In this document: positions 47,066-56,329 of the stretch, in pieces
How the letters are laid out: every line of letters starts with the position of its first letter
How positions within the stretch are numbered: position 1 is the stretch's first letter
Source of the DNA: CAZTZL01 sp964617625
Lineage (GTDB): Bacteria; Zhuqueibacterota; QNDG01; DSAB01
Length of the DNA stretch: 64,000 nt
Assembly (NCBI GenBank): GCA_964617625.1
Contig: CAZTZL010000005.1
Span: 1-64,000 of the forward strand
Direction of reading: 5' to 3'
Notes under the pieces: model-generated
The model's input: the letters and a program-made list of their open reading frames with translations, nothing else
Told to the model about the DNA's origin: nothing
The model's database searches: none
Translations under genes and position numbers: made by a program

Positions 47066-48253
47066 TTACGAACCTGGTTTATCTTGATTTACTAGAATGT
47101 TCAAAAGATTAAGATAACTATTTTGATATTTTTCCCAACTGTATTCTTGAATAAAACGCTTTGAATTTTTTATCATTTTTTTACTCTTTACAGGATAGGA
47201 ACGAAACAATTCAATAATGCGTTTGGCTAAATCTTGTTCATCGTCTGGTTGAAAAAACATAACCGTTGAATCATCGAAATATAATTGGGAAATTTTTGTT
47301 TTTGATATAATTAATGGTATTTCCATGGCCAGATATTCCATCGCCTTAACACTAAGCGTTTCACCTGAATAGACGCCATCTCTTTTCGGATCAATTCCTG
47401 CATCCACCTTCGACATGAGCCGTGGAATTCGATACACTGGAACAGATTCGATAAAAGTGATATAATCTTTAAGCCCAAGCGTTTTTGATAGGTTCTTCAG
47501 ATAATTCTCTTCACGGCCTTGACCTATAATTAAAAAATGTATATCAGGAACACTTTTTTTGACAATAGAAATTGCTTTAATGGCAATATCAATTCCAGTA
47601 GGTTCCGTGAAATTACCATGATATCCAAGAGTAAAACGCTGATCCTTCAAATTTCTCTTAACTTTAAATTGACTGTTAAATATTATTTTATCTGGGGCAT
47701 TTAAAATCACTGTACATTTATCAGGTTTGAGAGACCGTTCAATAAGTCTTTGACGCCATAATTCTGTTACGGTAATCACATGGTCGGCATAACTACAAGA
47801 AATTTTCTCAATCCATTTGAGAAGTCGGATCGAAATATGATTTTCCGATACAGAGAATTTACGCATATAAAATTCAGGTAAAATATCATGAATATCAAGA
47901 ATAATTTTTGCTCCCATTAACTTTGGGATAATTGTACAAAATATACCAAAGTCCGGGACATTATGAAAATGGATGATATCATACCGTTTACGAAAGTGCA
48001 ATCGTGTGCACATTATTGTTGATAAAAAGATAAAACTGAACATTTGCTTTAAATATGCAAAAAGAGACCGTTCATTGTATTCACGGATTAATAGCGGATA
48101 AGGCTGTATTCCATAGACCGCCTGCAATTCTTTTTTTCCTTTTATACCCAGACAGATACTGTCCACAGTGTGGCCATTTTGTAGAAGCGAACGGGCATAG
48201 CGCTGAACACGGCTGTCAAAAAAACTTGAATATGAAATCATACAGATCTTCAT
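47066..48253 (-). CDS. glycosyltransferase family 4 protein
   Basis: 395 residues; GT-B fold with N-terminal MISYSSFFDSRVQRYARSL, the middle segment LDIHDILPEFY, the linker LGYHGNFTEPTGID and the C-terminal SGETLSVKAMEYLAMEIPLII. Similar proteins appear in Wzx/Wzy clusters as WbuB-like fucosyl- or ManNAc-transferases, but the sugar cannot be assigned. It precedes the FemAB-like gene's stop by 73 bp. Confidence 0.88.
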   Translation of the reverse strand: MKICMISYSSFFDSRVQRYARSLLQNGHTVDSICLGIKGKKELQAVYGIQPYPLLIREYNERSLFAYLKQMFSFIFLSTIMCTRLHFRKRYDIIHFHNVPDFGIFCTIIPKLMGAKIILDIHDILPEFYMRKFSVSENHISIRLLKWIEKISCSYADHVITVTELWRQRLIERSLKPDKCTVILNAPDKIIFNSQFKVKRNLKDQRFTLGYHGNFTEPTGIDIAIKAISIVKKSVPDIHFLIIGQGREENYLKNLSKTLGLKDYITFIESVPVYRIPRLMSKVDAGIDPKRDGVYSGETLSVKAMEYLAMEIPLIISKTKISQLYFDDSTVMFFQPDDEQDLAKRIIELFRSYPVKSKKMIKNSKRFIQEYSWEKYQNSYLNLLNILVNQDKPGS

Positions 48254-48326
48254 AAAAGGGATATTAAGCCTATTTTTATTAGCTGTCTTTTTTGAATATT
48301 AATAAATAAATTATATTTTTCCCAAG

Positions 48327-49388
48327 TCATCCTAAATGTTTGTACAGTAATTTACCGCCCAATTCTGTTAATGCCAGTGGGGCATTTCCCCAAATTAAAT
48401 TCGTAAATTTGTATTTGATCGACTTTCTCGAAATGGTCTGCATTCCATGAATATCAGGATAATAGAGGTGTGCAATATCAAATTCCTCTGTCCCCCACCT
48501 ATTTTTAAATTCTATCAAACCTGTATTTTCAATAGAAGATTTGCCAAAATCAAAATATTCAAATCCTTCTTCGCATGCATTTTTTATAGCGTGCCACATT
48601 AACAAATGATTGGGGCGATATTGTAGATAGTTTTCGTCTGAAGCGCCGTATTGATAACATACCCGATTTTTAAATTTAAGTAAAATTATCCCAGCAATCG
48701 TTTTGTGTCTATGTTCAACTAGCAGTAAATCCATTCTATTCTCAGGATAGAGCTCTTTCCATAAATTGACAAAAAATGAATATGGTTGCGGTGGCACTCC
48801 ATGTTTTCTTCTTGTTCTTAGCTGTAATTTATAAAATTCTTTTAGATCTTTTATATCAATTCCTTTTTTCAAATTGATATCACTTTTTTCCGCCTTTTTA
48901 ATGCCTCGTTGGATGTGATTTTTATGAAATGTGGCTCTCAATATTTCCGGGTCTTTATTTAAGTTGAGAATATGAATTTTAAACAATTTTTGAATTTTAA
49001 AATCAGGCGGGTAATACGTTGTATTCAAGTTCATAATTCGTAGTTCGATGAAAGAAAACTGTCTTGAAATTTGTTGATTCTGTATCGCATTAAATATTTG
49101 TTCAAATTCAGAATAAGAAGAAATAAGCGGATCACAAAAATGCGTAAAAGGAAGCGATACAAATCTTTTCCCTGTCAATCGGCTGCCGACATAGAAAAAG
49201 GGAATACAGGCACGAATATTGGCATTATCATCCACACATGCAAAATAGAAAGGTTCATAGCCATAGGTAAGGCGAATGATGTCTTGCCAACACGAATGGT
49301 GGTATATAGTACCCAAAGGATGTTGCATAATATATTTATCCCAGCGGTCATCTTTTATAGCATTAATTTTTTCTATATGAAAGTCCAT
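48327..49388 (-). CDS. FemAB/GNAT-like acyltransferase (lipid II:glycine transferase-like fold)
   Basis: 353 residues with the FemAB-type tandem GNAT fold: WDKYIMQHPLGTIYHHSCW at the start, IPFFYVGSRLTGKRFVSLPF in the middle, and YQYGASDENYLQYRPNHLLMW with FDFGKSSIENTGLIEFKNRW near the end (both cited in part). Related proteins are common in PEP-CTERM/XrtA and exopolysaccharide loci, where they probably add an amino-acyl or acyl group. The exact donor is unknown. A 108-bp gap separates it from the Wzz-kinase gene. Confidence 0.82.
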   Translation of the reverse strand: MDFHIEKINAIKDDRWDKYIMQHPLGTIYHHSCWQDIIRLTYGYEPFYFACVDDNANIRACIPFFYVGSRLTGKRFVSLPFTHFCDPLISSYSEFEQIFNAIQNQQISRQFSFIELRIMNLNTTYYPPDFKIQKLFKIHILNLNKDPEILRATFHKNHIQRGIKKAEKSDINLKKGIDIKDLKEFYKLQLRTRRKHGVPPQPYSFFVNLWKELYPENRMDLLLVEHRHKTIAGIILLKFKNRVCYQYGASDENYLQYRPNHLLMWHAIKNACEEGFEYFDFGKSSIENTGLIEFKNRWGTEEFDIAHLYYPDIHGMQTISRKSIKYKFTNLIWGNAPLALTELGGKLLYKHLG

Positions 49389-49496
49389 AATACTATTCTA
49401 CAACGAACAAAGGATAATGCAGCAACAAGTGCACAATTTTTCTTCGGTAACATAAGTCAAATATCTATTGAAATAGATTAATGAATTCATTTCTAA

Positions 49497-51764
49497 TCAG
49501 AAGTTGCTATTTCTGTTATGCTCAAGCCCATAGTTTCTATAATAATCTTTGTACCCATATTGTTCTTTTTCCTGAATACCTGTAATTACACTGCCTAAAA
49601 GGTTCCCTTTGACGCTATTAATGAGTTCAATTGACCTTGCAATATTACGCTTTGTTGTTTTTCCCTCTTTAATAACCAAAACAATACCATCGACTTTTGA
49701 TGCCAATATAGTTGCATCTGTTACTGGCAATAAAGGAGGGCTGTCAAAAAGAACGATATGATAATCATTTTTTACATCATTTATAAACATATCCATCCAT
49801 TTTGAACCAAGCAATTCCGATGCATTTTTAACACTCGGACCAGCGGCCAAAAGATGCAGATCTTTGACAACAGTTTCCCTGACTGCTTTTTGCCAGGACA
49901 ACCTTTTATCCAAATGATTTGTCAATCCGTTTTTACGCTTAGAACTGAGAAACAACAAATCAAGTACCGGCTGGCGGAGATCAGTATCGACAAGCAATGT
50001 TTTTAATCCTTTCTGCGCCATTGTAATGGCCAGATTGGCCACTGTTGCCGATTTGCCTTCTGAAGCGCCAGGACTGGTAAAAAGAATTGTCTTTAATCCA
50101 TTGTGCTGCTTGTGAAAATAAATCGATGTTCTGACGGCACGATAGGCTTCATAAATTGCTTGATTTTTTTCAGAACGATTCATGATATATGGTAATATAT
50201 TTTTTGCACGGGCGATGCGCAAATTTTCCTGACCACGTTTCAATTTGGTTTTTTTATCTTTAATTATTGGTATGCTGCCGATTACATTGATCCCCATACT
50301 TTCGATATCGAACACACCATTTACAGAATCTTTCAAATATTCTTTATAAAAAGCAAGAGAGATTCCGAAGAGCAAACCAAATAAAAGACCTAAAAGTATG
50401 TTTAAACCGGTTTTTGGAAGAACCGGAGCAAGTGGAGGTGTTGCGCGATCAACAACACGGATAATGCCAATTTGCCCAGCCTCACGAATTTTCGCTTCTT
50501 CATATTTTTCGCGAATCATCTCATATATTTTATTATTGACCTGGACTTCTCTTTCCAGTCGGGCAAGGGCTCTGCTTTTATCGGGAAGGTCCTGTAGTTT
50601 ATTATTATATTCATCGATGATATCCATTAAAGTATTTTTTCTTGATATCAAGGATTTCTGGGAAATTCTTAATTCTAGAATATTTGAAATTAATTTTTCA
50701 GAATGATCCAGTGGTTTCATGTTCAGTAAGTCAGTTTGAGCAAGTTTTTTTGTTTCCGAAATCACTTTTTCCTTAATACCTTGAAGTCGGTTGTCCATTT
50801 GTTTTAATTTCGCATCTTTCTTTATGTCATATCCCGCACCAAGTAATTGTGCCTCGTATGCTGCTTTTTGTGCAACAAGCTCAGCCATTTGCTTCTGTAG
50901 TTCGATTAGTATCGGACTAGAAATATCAATCATATTTTTAACGAGATTTTTTCTACTCTCGTCAAGCTGGCCTTCTATATAACTCAATTCACTTTCGAGC
51001 GCATCCAAATCGGTTTTTGTTTGATTAAATAACGATTCAAAACTGGATAATTGAGTCACAAGCTGCTCTGTTTCCTTGGGAAGCGATATCAATTGATTTT
51101 TCTTTTGATATTCTGATAATAGATTTTCCGACAGTTCCAGTTTCTTTTGAATATCTTTCAATTTTTGAGCTAAAAATTCCTTCGTCTGAATAATTTCTTC
51201 TTGTGTGTCAGAACGTTCATATTCCTGATAGGCATCAATCCATGTATTGACAATGTATGCTGCTTCCTTCGGCGTTGGTGCTTTTGCCTTGAGTTCAATA
51301 ATTTCGGATTCCATACCATAGGATACTTTTGTAGCATTTAAAAAATTATTAACGACTTCAAAAAATGAATATTCACTATTATCAATTTGAGGACTTTTGA
51401 TTTTTAGGATTTTTTTCGGTATTTGCCATATTGATTCTCTTGTCGTGTCTTTTTTAAAAATCGATAATGAATCACAGTTATTTTCTTTTTCCATTCGGAG
51501 AACGGTCGCAGTAGCTAGATTTCTGCTTTCTAAAATCGATACATGAATTTTAATGAGAGATTTTTGCCTGGGAAATATTGGAGAATCAAATAATTGACCT
51601 GAAATATCCCCTCCCATACGAATAAATATAGTCGCAGTGGCTTCGTAAACCGGTTTCATGGAAAAAGTAAGAATACAGGTACTGATAAATACACTAAGGA
51701 AAGCAATCAGTATGATGAACCAGTTCTTTTTCAGTATATTTGCAAATTGATTCATGTTGCTCAT
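49497..51764 (-). CDS. polysaccharide co-polymerase fused to BY-type tyrosine autokinase (Wzz-Wzc-like)
   Basis: 755 residues. The N-terminal Wzz domain has TM1 (NWFIILIAFLSVFISTCILTF), a long periplasmic coiled coil (about 190-450) and TM2 (NILLGLLFGLLFGISLAFY). The cytoplasmic BY-kinase shows Walker A (PGASEGKSATVANLA), Walker A' (LLVDTDLRQP) and Walker B (VLFDSPPLLPVTDA), and ends in a cluster of five tyrosines (QYGYKDYYRNYG). It controls chain length through cycles of autophosphorylation and oligomerisation. It overlaps the deacetylase gene by 4 nt. No cognate tyrosine phosphatase or Wza exporter is in the window. Confidence 0.94.
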   Translation of the reverse strand: MSNMNQFANILKKNWFIILIAFLSVFISTCILTFSMKPVYEATATIFIRMGGDISGQLFDSPIFPRQKSLIKIHVSILESRNLATATVLRMEKENNCDSLSIFKKDTTRESIWQIPKKILKIKSPQIDNSEYSFFEVVNNFLNATKVSYGMESEIIELKAKAPTPKEAAYIVNTWIDAYQEYERSDTQEEIIQTKEFLAQKLKDIQKKLELSENLLSEYQKKNQLISLPKETEQLVTQLSSFESLFNQTKTDLDALESELSYIEGQLDESRKNLVKNMIDISSPILIELQKQMAELVAQKAAYEAQLLGAGYDIKKDAKLKQMDNRLQGIKEKVISETKKLAQTDLLNMKPLDHSEKLISNILELRISQKSLISRKNTLMDIIDEYNNKLQDLPDKSRALARLEREVQVNNKIYEMIREKYEEAKIREAGQIGIIRVVDRATPPLAPVLPKTGLNILLGLLFGLLFGISLAFYKEYLKDSVNGVFDIESMGINVIGSIPIIKDKKTKLKRGQENLRIARAKNILPYIMNRSEKNQAIYEAYRAVRTSIYFHKQHNGLKTILFTSPGASEGKSATVANLAITMAQKGLKTLLVDTDLRQPVLDLLFLSSKRKNGLTNHLDKRLSWQKAVRETVVKDLHLLAAGPSVKNASELLGSKWMDMFINDVKNDYHIVLFDSPPLLPVTDATILASKVDGIVLVIKEGKTTKRNIARSIELINSVKGNLLGSVITGIQEKEQYGYKDYYRNYGLEHNRNSNF

Positions 51765-53080
51765 TTTATACCTGTTGGACTGTAAAATCTTGTAAAAAAA
51801 TCCCAGATATTGACACTGTCAATATCTCCTGTAACTGCAAAACATGCTTTATTGTTATAAGGCCATCTCCAAAATCGGAAAACAGGATTGGGACAATTGT
51901 TGATAGAATCAAGATAATGACGTTTATCTTTATACGTTAGTTTTCCACGATGATTGATAGAAAATGCATATTGAAGGGATGAATCCGAAATAATTTCACA
52001 AGGAAAACCTTCTTCTTTTAAAAACTGCATAATTTTCATATTTGAATCGGGATCAACACCAATTACAGGCTGAACCGGACTGGATATTTCCCAATGATTT
52101 CCTGTAATAATTGTATAATTATCCATTTTCCGTCTGCTATTTAATAAACCGTTTTTTATTAAAATAGTTGCACGTTCAGTGGTATTGGATAGAACACGAA
52201 AACGATTGTTAGAAATTTTTTTTACTTGAAACTGGAAATTATTTCTTTCCTTCCACCATTCGGCAATTTCTCCAAGCGATGCAGTCCAGGCATCCTTATT
52301 CAGACTGGATAAATTGAGTAAATGTTCAAGAGCAAATCGATAATTGTAAAAACGTTCCGGGTGAACCTGCAAAATCATCATTTCACGATTCCGGATTGTT
52401 TCATGAAACATATTTTCCCAGATAGATTGTACATATCCTCCATCGTGTAAACGAAGTCGTTCAATAAGAATTTCATCATCCGGTACAGAAACAGGTATTT
52501 CAACCATTCCATCGATAAAATATGGCAATGTAAAAAAGGTTTCATTATCTATCGGTTCATATGTGGCTAATATTCTCTGATAATTCTTCCATATATTTTC
52601 AGGGAAAATATCTTTTTTGTAGAAGAACCAGGATACCACTTGACTGCTATCCCACTCGAAGCCCGATTTAGCCAGAAAATTGATTTTTTCTTTATCTTTC
52701 CTTAAATATGGATATCGAAATCCCGAAAACGAAATATTGTTACGTTGAAATATTTCCTTTGCATTTTTTAAATGTGCAAAAAGTGTATCTTTGTCCATAT
52801 TCGAATAATCAATATGCAAATAGCCATGTACGGCAAATTCAACTCCGAGACTTTGCAGATAGTGAAACAAATTGGGATTCTTTTCCAGTACAATCGCAGT
52901 AACCGGAAGAGTAGGTTTGAAATTATATTTTTTCATCAGATTTATAAAATCCAATAATGACCGCTTGTATTTGTGTACATCCAAGCCGTAATGTTTGGAA
53001 ATACTGTACACTCTCGATATAAAATTATCGACCGAGCGAGTAGCAAACCGTTCATGTAATAATTCGAGTGGACGTCTCAT
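51761..53080 (-). CDS. polysaccharide deacetylase-like protein with motif 1 at the C-terminus
   Basis: 439 residues. NodB-like elements are seen out of the usual order: the HGYLH metal motif (His85, His89) and FRYPY (121-125) come first, while a TGDIDS segment (from about residue 417), comparable to the TFDDG motif 1, is at the extreme C-terminus. The arrangement resembles a circular permutation. No signal peptide is present. It presumably deacetylates GlcNAc-type sugars of the polymer or a precursor. It overlaps the Wzz-kinase gene by 4 nt and is 12 nt from the epimerase. Confidence 0.78.
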   Translation of the reverse strand: MRRPLELLHERFATRSVDNFISRVYSISKHYGLDVHKYKRSLLDFINLMKKYNFKPTLPVTAIVLEKNPNLFHYLQSLGVEFAVHGYLHIDYSNMDKDTLFAHLKNAKEIFQRNNISFSGFRYPYLRKDKEKINFLAKSGFEWDSSQVVSWFFYKKDIFPENIWKNYQRILATYEPIDNETFFTLPYFIDGMVEIPVSVPDDEILIERLRLHDGGYVQSIWENMFHETIRNREMMILQVHPERFYNYRFALEHLLNLSSLNKDAWTASLGEIAEWWKERNNFQFQVKKISNNRFRVLSNTTERATILIKNGLLNSRRKMDNYTIITGNHWEISSPVQPVIGVDPDSNMKIMQFLKEEGFPCEIISDSSLQYAFSINHRGKLTYKDKRHYLDSINNCPNPVFRFWRWPYNNKACFAVTGDIDSVNIWDFFTRFYSPTGIK

Positions 53081-53092
53081 TGTATTTCGCGA

Positions 53093-54127
53093 TCAGGCAT
53101 TTTGATGTTCTATCTTTTTAATTTTAACTCCCATAAAGATTTTTCTTGAATGAGGTTTTTGCAACACATTATTTAACCATCGGAATGTTTTTTCCAGACC
53201 CGTATTCAGTGTCGTGGTCGGTATCCATCGGATAACGCGTCGGATTTTTTCAATATTTAATACTCTTCTGCGAATATTATCAATATCTCGCCTGTCAATA
53301 TATTCCGGCTTACCATGATAATCGGTCATTTCTATCATTTTTTGGGCCAATTCATTTATTGATGTCTCCTTGCCTGAACTCACATTGTAAACATCACCTT
53401 CAGCCTTTGGGTTGAGCGCAGCAGATAATGTTGCTTCGACGACATCATCAACATAGGTAAAATCTCGAGTTTGTTCACCATCTCCATGAATTTGCGGAGG
53501 ATTACCATTTAACAAACTTTCAAAGAATTTTGAAATCACACCGCAATACGGATTTTTTGGTGATTGGTTGACACCATATACATTGGAATATCGAAGAACG
53601 ACAACAGGCAGACCGTATGTTTCATAAAATGCAGAACAATAATTTTCTCCTGATAATTTGCTGGCTGCATAGGGATTCAATGTACTTAAACGGTCGTCTT
53701 CGTTTATTGGAATGTAGCGCGGATTTCCATATACTGATGCAGACGATGTATACACAACTCTTTCAATTTTGTGATTTCTGGCAGCCAGAAGCACGTTGAA
53801 CGTTCCCCCTGTATTTACTTGAAAATCAAGTCTTGGTGAGACTGTTGAAACAATAATGTTCCGGACAGCCAGATTGAAAACAATTTCTGCTTTTTTTACG
53901 AGGCTGTTGACCAAATCAAAATCGGTAACAGATCCATCAATAAAGCGGATTTGATCCAGACAATCTAGGTTTTCCTTTTGTCCGGTGAAAAGATCATCCA
54001 GCACAGTAACTTTAGCGCCTTCTTTAACAAGTTGATTGACGAGATTTGAACCAACAAATCCCGCTCCACCTGTAATCAATACTTTTTTACCCGTGAAACG
54101 CATATCTACGCCTCTTCGATTAATCAA
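53093..54127 (-). CDS. NAD-dependent nucleotide-sugar epimerase (SDR extended, GalE/WbpP-like)
   Basis: 344 residues of the extended short-chain dehydrogenase type: Rossmann motif TGGAGFVGSN, catalytic Ser region YTSSASVYG, YAASK (Tyr-x3-Lys) and RYSNVYG. It makes an activated sugar for the operon, most likely by 4-epimerisation; the substrate is uncertain. The first Met (54127) and a Met 8 residues later (54103) are both possible starts; the second fits the family better. Confidence 0.88.
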   Translation of the reverse strand: MINRRGVDMRFTGKKVLITGGAGFVGSNLVNQLVKEGAKVTVLDDLFTGQKENLDCLDQIRFIDGSVTDFDLVNSLVKKAEIVFNLAVRNIIVSTVSPRLDFQVNTGGTFNVLLAARNHKIERVVYTSSASVYGNPRYIPINEDDRLSTLNPYAASKLSGENYCSAFYETYGLPVVVLRYSNVYGVNQSPKNPYCGVISKFFESLLNGNPPQIHGDGEQTRDFTYVDDVVEATLSAALNPKAEGDVYNVSSGKETSINELAQKMIEMTDYHGKPEYIDRRDIDNIRRRVLNIEKIRRVIRWIPTTTLNTGLEKTFRWLNNVLQKPHSRKIFMGVKIKKIEHQNA

Positions 54128-54146
54128 TGATTGTTTTCAATATCAA

Positions 54147-54932
54147 TTAAAAAGCCTCTTTCATCGACAGAACAAAAGGAACCGTTAAAATCATTATTAA
54201 CATATCAAGCCAAAGTGTCCAATGGTCTACATACCATAGATCATACAAAATCGCTTCTTCATAATATTTGGGCGTGCAGCGCAAATTCAATTTTGACCAT
54301 CCAGTCAATCCTGGCTTCACCTCTAGCCGACGGTAATACCAATTTTTATATTCACTCACCTCGTATACTGGATGCGGCCTCGGGCCAACCAGACTCATAT
54401 CCCCCTTGATTATATTTAACAATTGGGGTAATTCATCGAGACTGGTTGCCCGTAAAAATGCCCCGACCTTGGTGGTCCTGCTTTCAATATAAGCGATATG
54501 CTTGATGAGCAAATTCGCCTCATCACTGTTCTGCGAGCCTTCTTTTAGTAAATATTTTATATATTCTTTATGATCATCCTTTGATGTTTCTGCTCTCATC
54601 GTTCGAAATTTATAAATGAAAAATTTCTTATTTTTATATCCGATTCTCTCCTGTGTAAAAAATACAGGTCCCTTTGAAGTCAGCTTGACTGCAATTGCGA
54701 CAACGATAAAAATAGGAAAACTCATAATCAAAAGAATTAATGACATGCATAGATCGGTCGTACGTTTGAATATTTTGCTTATTATAATGACAATTTTTCT
54801 TGTATTTTCTGTCTGTTGATGACCGATCGAAACATGATAGAATGAGGATGCAATTGTCTTCTCAACAGTCGAATTTAATTCCTGAAAAAACCGGATCATT
54901 TCCTTCAGCCTTTCAGCATCAGTAAAGCACAC
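54147..54932 (-). CDS. undecaprenyl-phosphate sugar phosphotransferase (initiating sugar transferase)
   Basis: 261 residues, of the short polyprenyl-phosphate hexose-1-phosphate transferase type. An amphipathic/hydrophobic N-terminal segment (LCMSLILLIMSFPIFIVVAI) precedes the catalytic core: GPVFFTQERIG, KFRTM, TSLDELPQL, GDMSLVGPRP and KPGLTGW. It starts repeat-unit synthesis by loading the first sugar-phosphate on undecaprenyl phosphate, and it is the first gene of the operon on this strand. The Met at 54899 is an alternative start. Confidence 0.92.
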   Translation of the reverse strand: MCFTDAERLKEMIRFFQELNSTVEKTIASSFYHVSIGHQQTENTRKIVIIISKIFKRTTDLCMSLILLIMSFPIFIVVAIAVKLTSKGPVFFTQERIGYKNKKFFIYKFRTMRAETSKDDHKEYIKYLLKEGSQNSDEANLLIKHIAYIESRTTKVGAFLRATSLDELPQLLNIIKGDMSLVGPRPHPVYEVSEYKNWYYRRLEVKPGLTGWSKLNLRCTPKYYEEAILYDLWYVDHWTLWLDMLIMILTVPFVLSMKEAF

Positions 54933-55344
54933 CCATTACTATCTTAAATAAAGTGCGACATACGCAAAATATCAAATTAAAATTTTTACTGGAAGTTGAA
55001 CTATTTTATGGGAAGAACGATATGTGTAGTGGAATATTCGTATTAGATAGCGTTATACACAGACATTTATTTTGTTCTTCTCAACATCTCTTTCCTCTCA
55101 AACCTGAATATTCGTTCCCCTTTAAACGAACATTCAGCACCTTTGATCGTCCGTAGCAATTATGTTTGAAAAACCGATAAACTACTATAAAAATAATTTT
55201 TAACGTTCATAATTATATCCATCTTAAATCAATTAAAAAAGACATGTGTCAATAATTTAATATAATTTACAGCCTTTTCAAAAGCTAATAATAGATTACT
55301 GCGAAATCAATATTTTATTCTTATTAATTTTTTCTTAAGCATTA
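54933..55344. other. intergenic region upstream of the polysaccharide operon
   Basis: 412 bp without a credible gene; a 67-codon + strand frame (54953-55156) has no ribosome-binding site and no family resemblance. It should hold the operon promoter on the - strand and a long leader. A weak inverted repeat TTCGTT/AACGAA with an 8-nt spacer occurs near 55110. No ops element or sigma-54 box was found. Confidence 0.5.
55212..55252 (-). promoter_or_regulatory. possible promoter elements for the polysaccharide operon
   Basis: On the - strand a perfect TTGACA (55247-55252) is followed after 18 nt by TTTAAG. A TATAAT lies further on (55212-55217) but at the wrong spacing for that -35. Either could be used; the leader would be about 280 nt. 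Confidence 0.25.
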
Positions 55345-56028
55345 TCAAGTAAACTTATAACCCAATCCATGAATTGTGTGAATATATTTTGACGGATGAT
55401 CCTGTTCGCCTAATTTTTCTCTCAATCTTTTTACATGAACGTCAACTGTTCTGTTTGTTACATAGGCATTTTCACCCCAGACTTTTTCCAATATTTCGTC
55501 CCGGGAAAATATGTACTCTCTTTTCGATGCAAGCAAATATAATAGTTTGAATTGTGTATAGGTTAAATCGATAATTTTACCAGCCTTTTTCACAAGATGC
55601 ACATCCAAGTTGATCTCGACATCCTTGATCTTTAATATGCGTGGTGTATTTTCCGCCCAATTTGTTCTTCTAATAAGCGCTTCAACTTTTGCGATCAATT
55701 CGTCTACTTCAGCAGGCTGGAGTAGACAATCATCCGCACCATCTTCCAATGCATGAATACGCTCATCAATTTTTCGATTTTTATGAAGCAAAACCATTCC
55801 CGTATTTCGATACTTTTCCCGAATCAGCTGATTAATTTTTTTCAGTATTTGATCCGCCAAGTCCCAGTCGATAACCATCGCATTTGGAGATTCATTCTTC
55901 AGCATAGTTACAACCTGATAAGGGTCGTTGGTTCTTAAAACATCAAAACCGGACTTGAAAAATGACTTTTCAATATTATCTCCGATTTTATTATTGTCAA
56001 CCAACAAAACAATCTTTTTGTTATCCAT
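55345..56028 (-). CDS. OmpR/PhoB-family response regulator with atypical receiver
   Basis: 227 residues. The receiver (about 5-120) keeps Asp11 and the phosphoacceptor Asp54, but the usual Thr/Ser is His82 and the conserved Lys is Gln104, so canonical phosphorylation-driven switching is doubtful. The C-terminal winged helix is intact, with NRTVDVHVKRLREKLG and IHGLGYKF. It is an orphan: no kinase neighbours it. Its position between cdsA and the polysaccharide operon, in the same direction, makes it a candidate regulator of that operon. Confidence 0.9.
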   Translation of the reverse strand: MDNKKIVLLVDNNKIGDNIEKSFFKSGFDVLRTNDPYQVVTMLKNESPNAMVIDWDLADQILKKINQLIREKYRNTGMVLLHKNRKIDERIHALEDGADDCLLQPAEVDELIAKVEALIRRTNWAENTPRILKIKDVEINLDVHLVKKAGKIIDLTYTQFKLLYLLASKREYIFSRDEILEKVWGENAYVTNRTVDVHVKRLREKLGEQDHPSKYIHTIHGLGYKFT

Positions 56029-56329
56029 GAATTATCCCCTCATATTATTATATAGTAACACGGTGAAATAAGCAATACCTATACCATAACCTGAGAGGAA
56101 ATTCTATTATTTTAAATAACAAATACTTATCTAATGAGAGAAAACAGATCGAACTTTAGGATACTGGAAATTTTTACCTGTTGCAGGGGGAATATTTTTT
56201 CAATTGTGTAACAATTTTGAATATTAGATAATTATATGACGAAACTGTATTTTTTTAAAAATAAATATTTAGAAAGCATATGAATGGGAAAATATAGTAT
56301 TGAGGATAATATTAATCTATAGAATAAAT
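56029..56329. other. intergenic region between cdsA and the OmpR-type regulator
   Basis: 301 bp, AT-rich, without a plausible coding frame or stable hairpin terminator. Apart from the promoter candidate at its low-coordinate end (for the regulator), nothing is recognisable. Confidence 0.5.
56047..56075 (-). promoter_or_regulatory. possible promoter of the OmpR-type regulator
   Basis: On the - strand TTGCTT (56070-56075) and a perfect TATAAT (56047-56052) have a 17-bp spacer; GAGGGG follows closely before the ATG at 56028, giving a short leader. Confidence 0.45.

Noticed and set aside
54953..55156. 67-codon + strand frame in the polysaccharide operon upstream region
   Set aside because: No ribosome-binding site, low-complexity composition and no family resemblance.
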